From positions 2,012,013-2,076,012 of the forward strand of contig SSBO01000002.1 in assembly GCA_005281725.1 (NCBI GenBank): a stretch of DNA of 64,000 nucleotides, given 5' to 3'. Position 1 is the stretch's first letter. Each line of letters starts with the position of its first letter. The DNA is from Wuchereria bancrofti (lineage: Eukaryota > Nematoda > Chromadorea > Rhabditida > Onchocercidae). The notes under the pieces were generated by a model that worked only from the letters and a program-made list of their open reading frames with translations, made no database searches and was not told where the DNA came from. Shown in pieces: positions 13,142 to 26,145 of this stretch. A program made the position numbers and the translations under genes.

Positions 13142-16100
13142 TTAAAGTTCGTCCTTACTCTTAGCTTCTTCCTTATTCATATCTTTTAACTGTTTTTTTT
13201 CATCATTGGTTTTTTCCTTCTTCCTTTCTTTCTCATCCTTTTTCATACTATTTTCTTCGTTCTTTTCCAAATTCGTCGCAATAAACTCGGAGAAATTATT
13301 TGCTGTGCGTTCATCATCCGTATGATAAATGGGCTAAAAGAGGGAGAGAGAAGGAAGAAAAAAAGAAAAAAGTGAAAAGTTGATGTAATGGTTGAACTTT
13401 TCAATTATTTTTTTGAAAAATTTTTTCTTAATTGAAATATTCACGAGTTTCTACAACTCTTATTATTACTATCAAATTATATTTCTATTTTCATTGTATC
13501 ATGCTATGTATCGGTACAAATTGTAGAAAATAAAAAGAAAAGTATTAGTAAAAGGAACAAACTTTTTTTGATCCTTTGATAAATAACGCTATAGTAGGTA
13601 CGTCAAGTATCGGTAATCCGAATACTTCATTATTCACTGAATTCATTTTAGCAATTACTAGGTTTTTCTTATTTTTGTAAAGTTCACCAAGTTTCTCTAT
13701 TTCTGGCATTGTTTTCTGGCATGCTTCACACCATGGTGCATCTATAATAATCGTAATAATTGAATTTTTTAATGAATTTCGAAAAAGAAAAGAAAAACTC
13801 ATTTTAAATCTAATTCCTTCAAATTAGTCACTTTTTGAACTCATTAAATTCATTGAAGTAAGTCATATCGTAGATATCATTGATAGGAATGAACGATTTA
13901 GTGAAGCATATTGCATTTGTACATTGGACTCGCAGTAGATGTTGTCACATGTCATTTAGTAGTAGTAGTGGTAGCAAAAATAAACAATTGATTTTTGAAA
14001 TTGTTGTTATGGCTAACTTGGAAAGTGAAGGTAATTCATTCATTCTAAGATAGAAACAATTCTATAGCTTATTATACTATATGCTAATTTATTTTTATCA
14101 TTGAATTTCTTCTTTTTTAAAAAAAAAATATAAGGAATATGAAATATTTCAACGTTTTAAACAGAGCTTCTTTTTTTTTGTAACTATAAAGTATTAAATG
14201 TTTTTGTTAGAAATTTATGTTATCATTTGTTACAGAATACATTATTGGTTGTTTGAAAACCAACCTTAATCATTATAATGTATAGTGTATATATTGAAAT
14301 ATAAAAATTGATCCAGCATTTCTGGAATTTTTCTTATGTTTTTACTAAGCGATGTTGAAAGTTGTAATGATTTTTTTTTTCTTTTTTTTTTTTTTTTTTT
14401 TTTGCGAGAAAACAAGTTTTAAATTAGTTTTTCTAAATTAATTTTTCTGCTTTGCCTTCTCTTCCAATGTTTTCTTATGTATTGTTCACAAATCATTTAT
14501 TTTTTTTTTCACTCTTCCTCTCTCTTGCTCTCTCCCTGCCTCTATAAATGTTGTTTTTATTAATTTAGAAATATCAAGTAATGGAAATGAAGAAAACTTA
14601 CAGAAGAATATGAAGGTTGTTTTCTTTGGGTCAAATACTTGCTTTTCGAAATTTTTTCCTACTAATTCAATCACAGGTTTCGTATTCCAATCGTCAGGAA
14701 TTTCTTCACTTTTCAAGAAAGGTATTGCTTTACCATCCAAACATGATTGCACGAATGAGATTATTTCTGCTTTTGTTATCTTCAAATTTACTGATTTCAA
14801 TGAAAATGCCATTAAATTCTTTTCTTTTTTTTTTCCTAGAAAAATTGTACCTTCTAGATGTATGGGAAGTGCGAAATGCTTCAAAATGAAATATCAGTTA
14901 ATTTTGTCTGTGTTGTATTACTTTTCACTTTTTGTTAATAATGTGGTCTGTTATTTTTTCACAGACTTTGTAAAACGATTGCATTGATGAAACTTACTGA
15001 GAAATGGAATTTTGAATTCTTCATCTAGAAAGTTCATAAATTTGTAATTTAGAGAATAAATACTATCTTTTGAGTGAAATGCTTACTTCTTTCATTTCTG
15101 CTTTATACTTTTTGAAGTGCTTTTTAAGACCAACAAATAATACACCAGGCACATCTTCTGCTATTAAACCGAGAAATTCGATTATTTGCCAATTTTCTTC
15201 TATATCCGAATTGATATATACAAATTGCACCTAAATATCTGTTGAATAATTTGTCCAGATTTAGGTTTCCTGATAATATATATATATATATAGGTATATA
15301 ACATTTTTCATTCCTCTAATTAGAAACGATTTGGAATTGAAATATTCACTCCTAGTTATTTGTGTAAATACTACGAAATCATACTTTTTTTGAAACAGCA
15401 AGAAATTTAATTGAAGTTGAAGAATCACCATGGATAATTTTAGAAGATAGATAAACTTAAAAATATACTCTTAATTTTATCTCATACTTTTTCAATATTG
15501 GATATTTATCATAGAAATCTCTATATAGGATTACTTTTGTATATTCTATAATGTTGCTTAAATGTAAAAATGATTAAACCTTGTCTTCGAATTTCTCTGC
15601 AGCTTTTTTGAATTCATCCAGATAATCATCATAATCGTCGGATTCTTTTGATTCGATTAATATTGCAAATTCTGTATTCTTATTACCATCAAAAATGGAC
15701 GATCCCGTTTCTTTCACAAATTCAGTAACCAAATTTTTTTTCTGTAGTATAATCAATATTGAACAGTTATGCATTTTATCAGTGAGAATATCAAATATTG
15801 TTTGAAAATTAGTCCATCTTCTTGTGATGATGTAATTTATTACACGCCAAATACAGTCATATTTAACCTCTTTTTTTTTTTTTTTGTTTTTCTTCGCCCT
15901 CTCTTTTCCTACTTTTATCGATAAAGGTTGACTTTCTTTGTTAAACTATTTATCCTAATTTATCCTTTTTCTTCTCCTCTTTTCTCATCTCTTTCCAACA
16001 CTTCCTTGTTTATACTATCATTGATTTAAACCATTTTTTTTTTTTTTAGTTAATAATATATCTTAATATAGATATCATTACTAATATTCTAACCTTTGTT

Positions 16101-16162
16101 TCAGCTATTGTTCCAAGCAAAGAAAGAAGTAGAAATGAATAAATATGAATTTCTCGCCACAT
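13142..16162 (-). CDS. short protein disulfide isomerase (signal peptide, b'-a', KDEL)
   Basis: Six exons, read on the minus strand: 16162-16094, 15741-15580, 15230-15087, about 14818-14602, 13741-13563 and 13333-13142, giving about 320 residues. Exon 1 encodes a hydrophobic signal peptide starting MWREIHIYSF. Exons 2-4 match the redox-inactive b' domain of classical PDI (TEFVKETGSSIF, EIPDDWNTKPV). Exons 4-5 form a thioredoxin-fold a' domain with GKNFEKQVFDPKK, active site YAPWCEAC (about residues 198-205) and a cis-proline loop DVPT. The last exon is a highly charged Lys/Glu tail ending KDEL, the ER-retention signal. The classical N-terminal a and b domains are absent: the signal exon joins b' directly in phase, and the 352-bp intron contains nothing like a CGHC motif. 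The active site is CEAC instead of CGHC. Thiol-disulfide exchange in the ER lumen is inferred from the family. The acceptor of exon 4 is uncertain (see findings). Confidence 0.85.
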
Positions 16163-17524
16163 TTCGTCTTTCCGTAAAGAGTAGAGAGATAATGATTGTA
16201 GTAGATGATGATGCTGATGACACTTTCGACGACACTTTGATCCAAGTAATCGAAAAGTGTAACATGCGTTTCTTACCATTTTTCTCTTCGTTTCACATTC
16301 TCATCATTTTCTCCATTTCTTATCTTCCAGTTTTATAACCTGTTTTACAACGGATGAATGAGCACCTTTTTTTTTTTTTTTTTTCTTTTTTGCATGTGAA
16401 TAAAATTAGTAATCATTAAAATTTTACTGAATAATTATGTATGAATATTTTTATATGAATAACTTTATGATATATTGATTTATTAAGCAAAGTAGGAAAT
16501 ATAATGATATTATAATTAATAGTAGTTTAAATATCATATAGTAGTAATTTATAAATCATATAATCATATCTGCATTTTATCTTTCGAATTATTCACTATT
16601 GAAAAAGTATATATACTTGGGGAGTAATAGAATGTATGATTTTTTTTTTTTTCCATTTTTCAGGAAGAAATAGGATGATTTAACTTAATCTAACTTAGAC
16701 ATTATTAAATAATTTATTAAAAAATATAAATGAAAAAAAGAAAAGCTTATAATATATATTCCCCTACATTAATAATTATTATTAGTTTTGTTTATTTGTT
16801 CTGAATGACAAATATTGCATCTATATGATTTATATTAAAAAAAATTTTTTTTTTTTTTTTGCTGTTATTTTGAATATAAAATAGGATGCATTCATTGAAT
16901 CAGACAGTTATGCAGCAAACATAATAACATTGTTGTATTTTTGTGATACGAACAAACACTCAAAACTCTGAACGAAAAACAATCGATGATGAAAAGTGTT
17001 CAATTCATTTTCACAATGATTACACTCTTTCATTCTTCATCTAGTGCTTCTTGAAAATATTTCATCTTTTTCTTTACCATCCCTAATCAATTTAATTCTT
17101 TTTTCATTGGTTGTCATCAAAATATTTTCACATCATAAAATGAGGAATTTTTGGAACATCAATTAACAATTAAAAATTAGCTCAATAAGTTTTTCTCTTT
17201 TTTTTTTTTTATGGTGAAAAGAAAAACGAAAAATTGTTGAAAGAAAAATTCTTTCCTTACAACTTGGTATATTCATAGCATTATTTTATCATAGAATGAA
17301 AATTAATATGTATTAAGAATTTTTTGAAAGAGATTAAGAATTTTTTTTTTTTTGCTGTGCGAAAAATGTTTTTCTATATGACTACAAATAGTTTGTTTTT
17401 GATGTATAACCATGATTGTTTATTAATCTGATGTCATTTTGCGCCGCAATATCTAGAAGTATTGCCGTGTATTCATTAATTTCATTCATTTTAGGAGTTT
17501 GATTTATTCAAATACTAAAAAACG
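16163..17524. other. divergent intergenic region
   Basis: Lies between the PDI-like gene (minus) and the helix-turn-helix-like gene (plus) and presumably holds both promoters. Very AT-rich with several T runs. No coding sequence or structured RNA was recognised. Confidence 0.5.
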
Positions 17525-19779
17525 ATGATTACAGTGAACAGTCTTGAAAGTAAGTATTCTAACGTATCTGTTTGATTGTTATATCAAGAAAGAGATTTAA
17601 TGAATTTCTTTTCTCGCTTCTTATATATCTCAGAAAACTTCCCACTTTTTCTCTCAAGCTCTTCATTTTGTAAAATGGGATAGTTTGATTTGATATTGCT
17701 TATATTCTTGATGTGGTTTTTTTTTTCTTGATTCTTTTAATTTTTTTTTTTTGTTTCTTATGAGTATTTTTATTTTAGGATTTATTTGTGTTTATAGTTT
17801 CTGTGTTTATAGTTCTTATAGTTTGTTTATAGTTATGCAAATGTTTCATACTCTTTTTTGATCTTTTTCAGAAAATCGAAAGTTAGGTGAAAGTGTGCGT
17901 TGCTTACGTGAACAAGGACTAACTTTTTCGCAAATTTCTCAAGAACTAAAGGTCTTTTTAATTATAAATTAACTCGATATAGTTATTTATGTAAAGAGCA
18001 GAAGATTATAAGAACACTTAGAGATGATTCCTTGACATCGTGAGGTCAATTTGCAACCAATTTTTGCTTTAGAGAATTGAGATTAGGAACAAAGTAAAGA
18101 AGTGAATAACAGTAAAGTACTATTTTTGTGTTTTTTTTTTTCTTTTTCATTTGAACTTTATTTAATGGAATATATAAAATTCTCTGGTATCAGTTCAAGT
18201 CTAAAATTTGACTTACGTTTTTATTTTCCTTATTTCTTTAACTTTGGCGGATTTCAACCTGAGAACTTTATTTTTAGCATGCTAATGTTCGCATCCGTTA
18301 ATATAGTAGGTATTTTTTAGAAACTTTGGAATAAACTTGAGTAGTTAGTTATGTAATTCGAACAACTGTATAGATAGTGAGCCAAGAGGCTTTATTTGTA
18401 TAAACCTATTGTTACATTATTAAATAATATTTGCATATTTCAGCAACCGTTATCGACCTGTTACTCAGCGATGAGATCGCTAAAATTATCAAAAGACTAT
18501 ACAGAAACTTTGAAGATGGTTGTGAAGAAAAAGAAACGGGATTATACTGGATCTTTGCAGTCTGTAAGTATTCATAAGTAATTTCTAATAATTTCATGTC
18601 TTTATACTTTCCCATTCTTTATCAATTTTAAGATTTTTAATCAAGCGTAATTAAAGTTTTTACACATGTAGAAAGATTGAAGATCCTTATTTTAGAAGAC
18701 TATGAAATCGTTGCTTGATGAATTAATTAGCAAATGAGCCAAATATTTACAATAATAAATGAATAATGCTAAAATATGGTCTTAAAATGGACATTATAGG
18801 GTGGTAGTTGTTGTTCAAGTTCAGAATCAGATCAGTTGGTTGATGAATCTCCTTCTGTTCAAACTTCATCATCCTTTACTCTTTCATCACCTACTTATGC
18901 AACCTACGGTTTAACATCCACTACAAACCAACTTTTGCATGCAGTGAATAAATCAATCGAAGCAGCTCCTTGGCATCAGCAACTTCGTTGCAATATGGTA
19001 TCGAAAAGCTGCATTATTTTGTGATTTTCTTTATGTTACTATAGAAATATTAGAATTAATGAAATTTAGAAATTGTCATTAATTTTAGAAAAATGAAGGT
19101 GAAGGCGAAGAACGTCGTATAACAACTGATCAATCATCAACGACATTTCCAGTTGCTACTGCTTCTTTCACTGATACGGAAACTATTTCATCTTTTGTAC
19201 CATATCGAGAAATAAATCCAGAAAGTACTTGTTTTCTGGAAGAAGCTAAACGTATTGCTTCAGCAACACCATTTAAGGTGAATTGTAGCAGAATCAATTC
19301 AATTTTCAAAATAAAATAAGTAGCGATAAATGATATTTTGATGATCTTTGTATTGTAAGCTTAATTTAGTTTTAATGTTAAGCATTTCATTTTCCTAATT
19401 TATTTATAAATCTTTTTCGTAGAAGTGTAAATTGCACCATGTATTATCGGACAATACTAGTTTTCTAGTCAATCTAGAACTGATAATTCCTTTTTTTGAT
19501 TTCATTGAAGTTCTTTCAGATCCTCTCCCTGATATAATTTTTTTTTTCTCTCACTCTCTCTTAAACTGCATGCAATTTTAGGGTAACGATAGCGTGAAAG
19601 TAACTGTTTTGGAGGAGAATGCTGAAAATGCCATAACTCAAAAATTAACATGGGCTTTGGAACAATTGGAAAATTCAAAGAAACCTGATGAAATTGTGCA
19701 GTTGATGAATGTGGTCGCTAGTGCTTTAAACATATTGAACAGTTTGAAAGTCAAAGATAATACTACGCCCCAAATTTAA
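17525..19779 (+). CDS. unrecognised protein with a possible helix-turn-helix
   Basis: Six exons join with consistent phase: 17525-17549, 17872-17951, 18444-18563, 18800-18997, 19089-19277 and 19582-19779, giving 269 residues. I do not recognise the family. Residues about 10-35 (KLGESVRCLREQGLTFSQIS) look like the helices of a small helix-turn-helix, as in recombinase or Psq-type DNA-binding segments. A basic patch KKKKR follows at about 63-67. Residues about 76-205 are Ser/Thr-rich and probably disordered (GGSCCSSSESDQ). The C-terminal exon (ENAENAITQKLTWALEQLEN) is predicted to be strongly helical and possibly dimerising. A nuclear DNA-binding role would fit but is inference only. Phase continuity across all introns and the contrast with flanking DNA support a real gene. 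AATAAA lies at 19904-19909. Confidence 0.75.
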
Positions 19780-20823
19780 AGGCATGTTTTGATACCTCAT
19801 GCTAATTGTAATTGATGTATTGAAAATAACGAACTGATTATATCTGATGCTTGAAATTATATTTCTCTCTTTTCATTTTCTAGCTTAAAATCTATAATTG
19901 AAAAATAAATTGTCACAGGATCAAGATGATAACACATATAGAAGTGAAAAATTGTTATTGAGTATTATTATTATAACAGCGGAAATCTAATTGTAAAATT
20001 TTGCTGAACTTTTGAAAATAGCTGTATAAAAAAAAATTAGAAACTTGTAAATTAATTTAAATGCAATCTACGAAATGTTCGTTGGTTGATTACTTACCAA
20101 AAAAAAAAAGAAAAGAAAAGAAAAAACATTTTGTGGAAACATATCTGAATAAAATAGAATTCTGTTTTGGGATAGTTAAAACTACATTCTTTAATAGGGT
20201 TGTCACTTTTTAGTTGCTACCCATCATTTGAATTGTAATAGCTCTTTAGGGACGACATCTTATGTAAAATGATGTTTTCTTGTAGATATCACTTGACAGT
20301 TGCAATTCTACCAAAATATGAACAGGTGATAGATTCATAAAATTTTAGTGATTTAAACGTCTAAATGTCTCAATGTTATCATTCCTTCTTCCAACTTAAT
20401 CTCTTGGGTATCATTTTGAAACAAATGGAAGAAACCCATACATTTTCTTAAATTACGATAAATCCCGTATGATGGTAAATTATCTTGATACATTCTCTCA
20501 AATGATTTTTCTTGATAAAAAGTTTGACATTAAAATATAGCACAAATGTTTTCTATTTTATAATCAATTTTTATTATTCGTCATTTTCCCTATCAAATTA
20601 CGGCATATATTATTTGCTTCAATGCTATTGAAAATTTAGAAATCAAGATGATACTCATATCATTAAATGATTAGAAATGAAGATTATAGTTATATTTAGA
20701 ATTTTGTATCTTTGCATTACTTCTTTTTATTATTATTACCACTATTTATTTATATAAATTCTAGACATATCATTTTATATAATAAGATTTTCACATTGTG
20801 CTATATTAAGTTAATTAAAATTG

Positions 20824-20855
20824 TCCATGGAGATGAATTTCATCATCTCCATGGA
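20824..20855. repeat. perfect 13-bp inverted repeat (hairpin)
   Basis: TCCATGGAGATGA is followed after a 6-nt loop (ATTTCA) by its exact reverse complement TCATCTCCATGGA. A transcript would fold into a stable 13-bp stem. It lies about 1 kb downstream of the helix-turn-helix-like gene. Confidence 0.85.
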
Positions 20856-22537
20856 AAATCTATTTCCTTTTGGCGGTTTCTTTCTATTCTTTTGACAAAA
20901 TTTAAATAATGGTTTCATTTGTTAAAACCAATAAGAATTTCAGCTAATTTTTCTTTTTTTTTTTCTTTTCTTTTTCTTGTAATCAAACTCGAGAGAGAAT
21001 ATTGTCCATAGAGATTTTGCATAAATTTATGTAAAATATTGACAAATTGACATGGTTGTTTTTCATATGCATATCATTTCTCACTTCATTTCCTAGTGTT
21101 ACTATTATCATACAAATTTCATTTCAAGCAGCTTTTTCTTTTTCACATTTTGTAAATCTTTAAAATTATCTTCTATCTAAAGGTTCGTAATCAATTCATA
21201 TTTTATAAAATCAATGAAATTTATTTCTTGTTTTAAATACATGTTTATTCCTGAAAAAAATTTTTTTTTCACCATTTATTATCATTTTTGTTGACAACAT
21301 GTATTCTTGTTACTTTAACGCAATTCTCATCTTGGCATGTATTTTGTAACAATTGCAATTTTTATCAATTAATTACTTTTGGTGAGTTTTTCATTTACAT
21401 CTTGAAATGCTATCATCGCTGACAATTTTACTTTCAAATCTCATAATAATCAAGGAATAGTGATAATTTTCAAATTTACTAGATATATCTTGCTCATTTT
21501 TCTCAATATTTTTTTGAAGTATAAACTAACATCAATTTCAAAGACAAAAACTCACTCCTTTAACTTTTCCGCAATATCTCCATTTCTCTAAAATATATTT
21601 TCAATGTTTTAAGTAAGTTTCATTCAGCGCAATTTTTACATCGATACACGTATCTTAATATTTTAGTATCTATGTTTGTTCACAATTTCTTGCCTTCAGC
21701 ATTCTCTCATTGCTAGAAGAGTTTAGACTGTCACTCTATGTACTACTAATTTGTCAGATTGTAATCTGTAGTATCATCCAGTTATCAACTTAGTAACACA
21801 CGGTTAAGAACGCTTATCATATTATCACTTATTTGGTTGTGAAATACATAATGTTTTACACTTTTGAATATTTTTAGGACAATTCTTCTGATTATCATAG
21901 TATCAAACATAACAATTTATAGATAATAAATATCGTTTGATATATGACGAAACTATGCGACATTTATGACCAGATATTCAGAAGAGATCAGTAACATAAG
22001 CTATCTGTTCAATTCATCATTTTGGTTAGTATGCTGCTAAAATATAGATTAAATGGTCTCATTTATTTCAAGCCATTAATAATCGAAGCATTTCATTTTA
22101 GACTTATTTGAAAGGAAGTTATTCGTAATTTCTTTGTCCACCTTATCATCATCAGCGAATTTCTCTATCATCTGGGATGAATTTTGAATCTTCTACAAAA
22201 AAAAATTTTTTTTTTTCTAAGGCACGTTTTGACGTCATATGTCAATAGCTTCAAGCAACTAAAGTTATATATTTCAACTATTCTTTCACAAATTCATGTA
22301 TAGTATATATATACCGAGGATATTTCTTCCTATGTTAAAGAAATACGGAAATGTTTGAAAAAAAAATGCAATTATTTTCATTGTTTCAAAATTTAAATTA
22401 AAATATTATATCATTCATGGTCAAAATGCTATTATGTTTCTAAAAAATCGTTTGTTTCGTACAATATTTAACATATCATACATACATTTAGTTGATAACG
22501 TGTTTTTAATTTCGTTACAAAGAATCTTATATGACAA

Positions 22538-22599
22538 ATATCATTTGTATGTCTGTTTAACCTTTTAAATATCATTTGTATGTCTGTTTAACCTTTTAA
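22538..22599. repeat. 31-bp perfect tandem duplication
   Basis: Two identical adjacent 31-bp units, each beginning ATATCATTTGTATGTC and ending CCTTTTAA, in intergenic DNA. Confidence 0.85.
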
Positions 22600-23219
22600 A
22601 CTTCTAATAAAAGCTACTTGCAACTAGACAATTCTTATGTTATTTTTTTATCAGGATTAATAAAAAAAAAAAAAAGAGAAAGAAATGATTTAAAAATGGA
22701 ACAATCACTGTATTTTTATACAATATGATTGATCATTTATGATGTTTGAATGGAGTATATAGCTATCATCGAATTTTCATTAATAGTAGTAATTAATATA
22801 TACCTATTAAAACGATGATTATCACTAAAGAAATACAGTCAAGATTAGATCAATTCTGTGATATGATTCTCAACTTTAGTACTACATTAATGTAAGCTGA
22901 GCAAAAAAAAAAAACCTCTCACATCGAAGTCACTGATCTTTTTCTGATCACATCTTTTGCATCTTATATTTAAAGCTGAATTAAAATTACATTTTATCAA
23001 TACTAAATCACAATTATAATATTGTAAACAAAATTGTTAACAATCATTTGAATAGCACAAAAAAAAAAAAGAACTAAACCATTCATTCATTGTGTTGTAC
23101 AAATTTATTTGTATTTATCAGTTACAATGATCATATCACCTATCAGTTACACCGCTACCAATTGATCAATATTTGCGGTATTAACAATTTTAAGTGTGCA
23201 TTTACGATCTCTGAATGAG

Positions 23220-23311
23220 TAGGAGGGAAAGAGAGAAAGAATGAAAAAAAAAAAAAAGAAGGAAAGAAAAGGAAAGAGAAGTAGAAGAGAGAGAAAGAGA
23301 AAGAGAGATCA
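23220..23311. repeat. purine-rich (GA/A) tract
   Basis: Nearly uninterrupted A/G sequence on the plus strand, including a run of A and repeated GAGA/AAGAGA segments. Simple sequence with polypurine strand bias; no gene is indicated. Confidence 0.75.
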
Positions 23312-24175
23312 AGAAAATCCGAAAACTCCCAGTAAATGAACAAATAAATAACAGACATAAACTGTCCTTCACAATATGTCATTTCAACATCCATAGACTG
23401 CGCAATACGCTACACTGACATCAATTGTCGACCATGCAAATGCCAGTATGTTATGTTGATAGAAGTGATGAACCGTGAAAATTTAGAAGTGTACAATTCT
23501 ATAATAAAAGCTTGGAGTTTTAGAGCAGTGTTTCTATGAGTATATTTGTTTTATTTTGATGAAATTTGTATGTAATCTTTTTTATGTTAATTAAAGAAAA
23601 GAGAAAAAAAATTGAATTAAATTTTCATCTTTAGTTTATTGCAAATTGTTCTGTATATTTATTTCATAATTTTTTTTTTTTTACCATTTAAAAAAATGAT
23701 CATCAAATTTTTCTTTCTGTATTGTTTTTGCTTATTTTTCGGAAGGATTTTAATGAAGAATAAAAGAAATGACAGTAGTAGGGTAAAACATTCTTTGTTT
23801 ACTGAGTTGATCTTTGATTTAACATAGAAACTTTAAATCTTACCTAATAATAAGTACCGTAAGTTTTATTTCAAATATGTCAAATTCCATAGGTTATTTA
23901 TTCGATAATGAGCTGATGATCTATGCAATATGCACGGTCATATCGCAAGAAGCAGAACAAATAAGTTTATCAAAGTATATCATTTAGTGATTATTTAATT
24001 ATTAATTACGCAATGCTGCATCACTTTTCACATATGTACTTCGTTCAACATAGCTATCGATTTTTTCTTTTCGTTAATTTTGTAATGACCGGAATTAGTT
24101 GTTTGCATTTTCGGTGAAGAAGGAAAGGGTTGTTATTATATTGGCGGTGTAGTGGGCTTATTTTAGTGGAGGAGT

Positions 24176-26145
24176 ATGGGTGAACTACAGTCAGCGCTTC
24201 TTCTCAGAAAACAACTCGCAGGTAGGAATTTTCTTGGACATTCTAGTCCTGAATTAGTTACATTTGCCATTCATTTGTGATAACTCAAATTCATACCTGA
24301 ACGTGTATTTGTAATATTCGCTATGAATTATTGATATAGGAAAGTTACAAAAATCAATCAGAAGTTAGGTTTAGTGTAGCAGGCTCTCGGCTAAGTCCTT
24401 TTTTTTGAAAATATTTGCTATTGATTAATTTTTGTTCACCTAGATAAGTTAAAGTGGAAATGAAAAAGAGAAGTGATAGGAAAAATGGAATATCAGTGGA
24501 AATTAGTTTCACCACTTCCAGATACCGAAACACATGCTAGAGTTTCTAGAACTTCCAAAATACATGGTCGTCAAAGATGTAATTATTTGTCTTACAGAAT
24601 TGAAACGAGTTCCTGTTGATGGATTTTCAGCAGGTCTTCAAGGTGATGACATCTACAAATGGGAAGTGCTTGTTATTGGGCCGCCTGACACGCTGTAGTT
24701 AGTTTATTTAAATAGTTTATGTTGACTTATACCAAAAGAAGTACTTTACCTCCAAGATACTGTCGTCGAAAGGTGTTGGATAAGATTCATCGAAAAGTTT
24801 TCGCAGTTGACCTTTTGGACCCATTATGACACGACATCATGTCATGGAGGTTGCGTAAAAGTTGGAATATATTGTAAAGCGCAGCTTTTCTTGCTTGGAA
24901 ACAGCGACACAAATTAAAAATACTGGTTATTTTAGCGAAGGAGGATTCTTCAAAGCGCTTCTGGAATTTCCCAAGGAATATCCATTGTTGCCGCCAAAGA
25001 TGAAGTTCATTTCGGAAATTTGGCATCCGAATAGTATGTGTATTTCGTCTTTATCACTGAAAATAATTTGTGTTCAAATAAAGAAGGGATAATTAAATCC
25101 TATTTAATATCAGAAATCCCCTCCCTATATTACATTCTTTCCATGAAATATGGTTTGATCACTCTGATTATGTAGTGTTGAAACAGGGTAGGAAATAACT
25201 CTCGAAGCTTCAGCTTAATGATGAAAAAGTTTGTCATGATTACAAGACTTGGATAAAACACAGAATGCTTAACTAGCGGTGGCTTATACGGTGTTATCAT
25301 GAACCTCTTTATAAAATTAATACTTGATTAGTGCTTGTTATGTGTTACTTCCAGCAAGAGATACACATTTAGTAAATCTCGGGATCGCCATTTTCTTGAT
25401 ATGCTGAAATAATTTTATGCTGAGTTCCGTCAGTCTTTGATATTCCGGTCTTTAATTTTTTTTCATGCATTGGAGATTCTTTGGTTCATTATTTTTTGCT
25501 TTAGTTGACAAGGAAGGCAATGTTTGTATATCGATATTGCACGAACCAGGAGATGATCGATGGGGTTACGAGAAGCCAGAAGAAAGGTGGTTACCTGTGC
25601 ATACCGTAGAAACAATTCTTCTTTCTGTTATATCGATGCTTGCAGATCCAAATCACGATTCACCTGCAAATGTTGATGCCGCGGTAAGATTTATTGATTT
25701 TTATTATAACTGTTAGTAATTACAAATGAATACGTATTTCGAACTGTGAAGATTTGTTCGTATAGAGATGTCGAAGTTTTCTGTTGCAATTTGAGAATGA
25801 CAAAAATTGATTGACTAGTGAGAGAACAGCATCACATGCGTTTCTTAATTTTTAAACAAGCCTAGAAAACATACTGCAATGTGTTAGTGAGATAAAAAGT
25901 AATCAGCCCAATCATTAGATAAAATAGCTTAGTGTTGGCATTGTGGGTCCTATTTTGAATAGTCCATTCATGGTCAAACTGCTATTATGTTTCTTCTAAA
26001 CTTTAAGTTCGACAAAATTCATTTTTTTCACCTGCATGAACTAGAAATTTACATTTGCTTCTAGAAGATGCAACGCGAGAATTTTGCTGAATTCAAAAAA
26101 CGTGTAGCAGCCTGCGTTCGAAAGAGTCAAGAAGAGGGTTGTTAA
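24176..26145 (+). CDS. ubc-7: ubiquitin-conjugating enzyme E2 G1 (UBC-7 type)
   Basis: Five exons: 24176-24221, 24598-24697, 24936-25033, 25505-25683 and 26065-26145, giving 167 residues (human UBE2G1 has 170). The start [14 protein letters not shown] matches the E2G1 N terminus, followed by GPPDTLYEGGFF, PPKMKF and the HPN-type motif IWHPNI. The catalytic cysteine is at about residue 89 in [12 protein letters not shown]. The acidic loop that marks G-type and CDC34-type E2s ([16 protein letters not shown]) is present. The C terminus ends [10 protein letters not shown]. The protein accepts ubiquitin from E1 on the cysteine and passes it to substrates with an E3. In Caenorhabditis the UBE2G1 counterpart is named ubc-7. 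Exon 2 ends at a GTTAGT donor two bases inside the Tyr codon, and all phases fit. AATAAA lies at 26295-26300. Confidence 0.95.

Larger units (their letters stand above)
19780..24175. other. 4.4-kb noncoding intergenic region
   Basis: No gene was supported. The first part holds the 3' UTR and poly(A) signal of the upstream gene. Notable contents are a perfect 13-bp inverted repeat at 20824-20855, a 31-bp tandem duplication at 22538-22599 and a purine-rich tract around 23220-23310. The short open frames are low-complexity Phe/Leu/Ile strings. Confidence 0.55.

Noticed and set aside
18444..18563. Alternative reading frame of this exon that also looks protein-like
   Set aside because: Neighbouring exons connect only in phase 0, which selects the frame used in the model.
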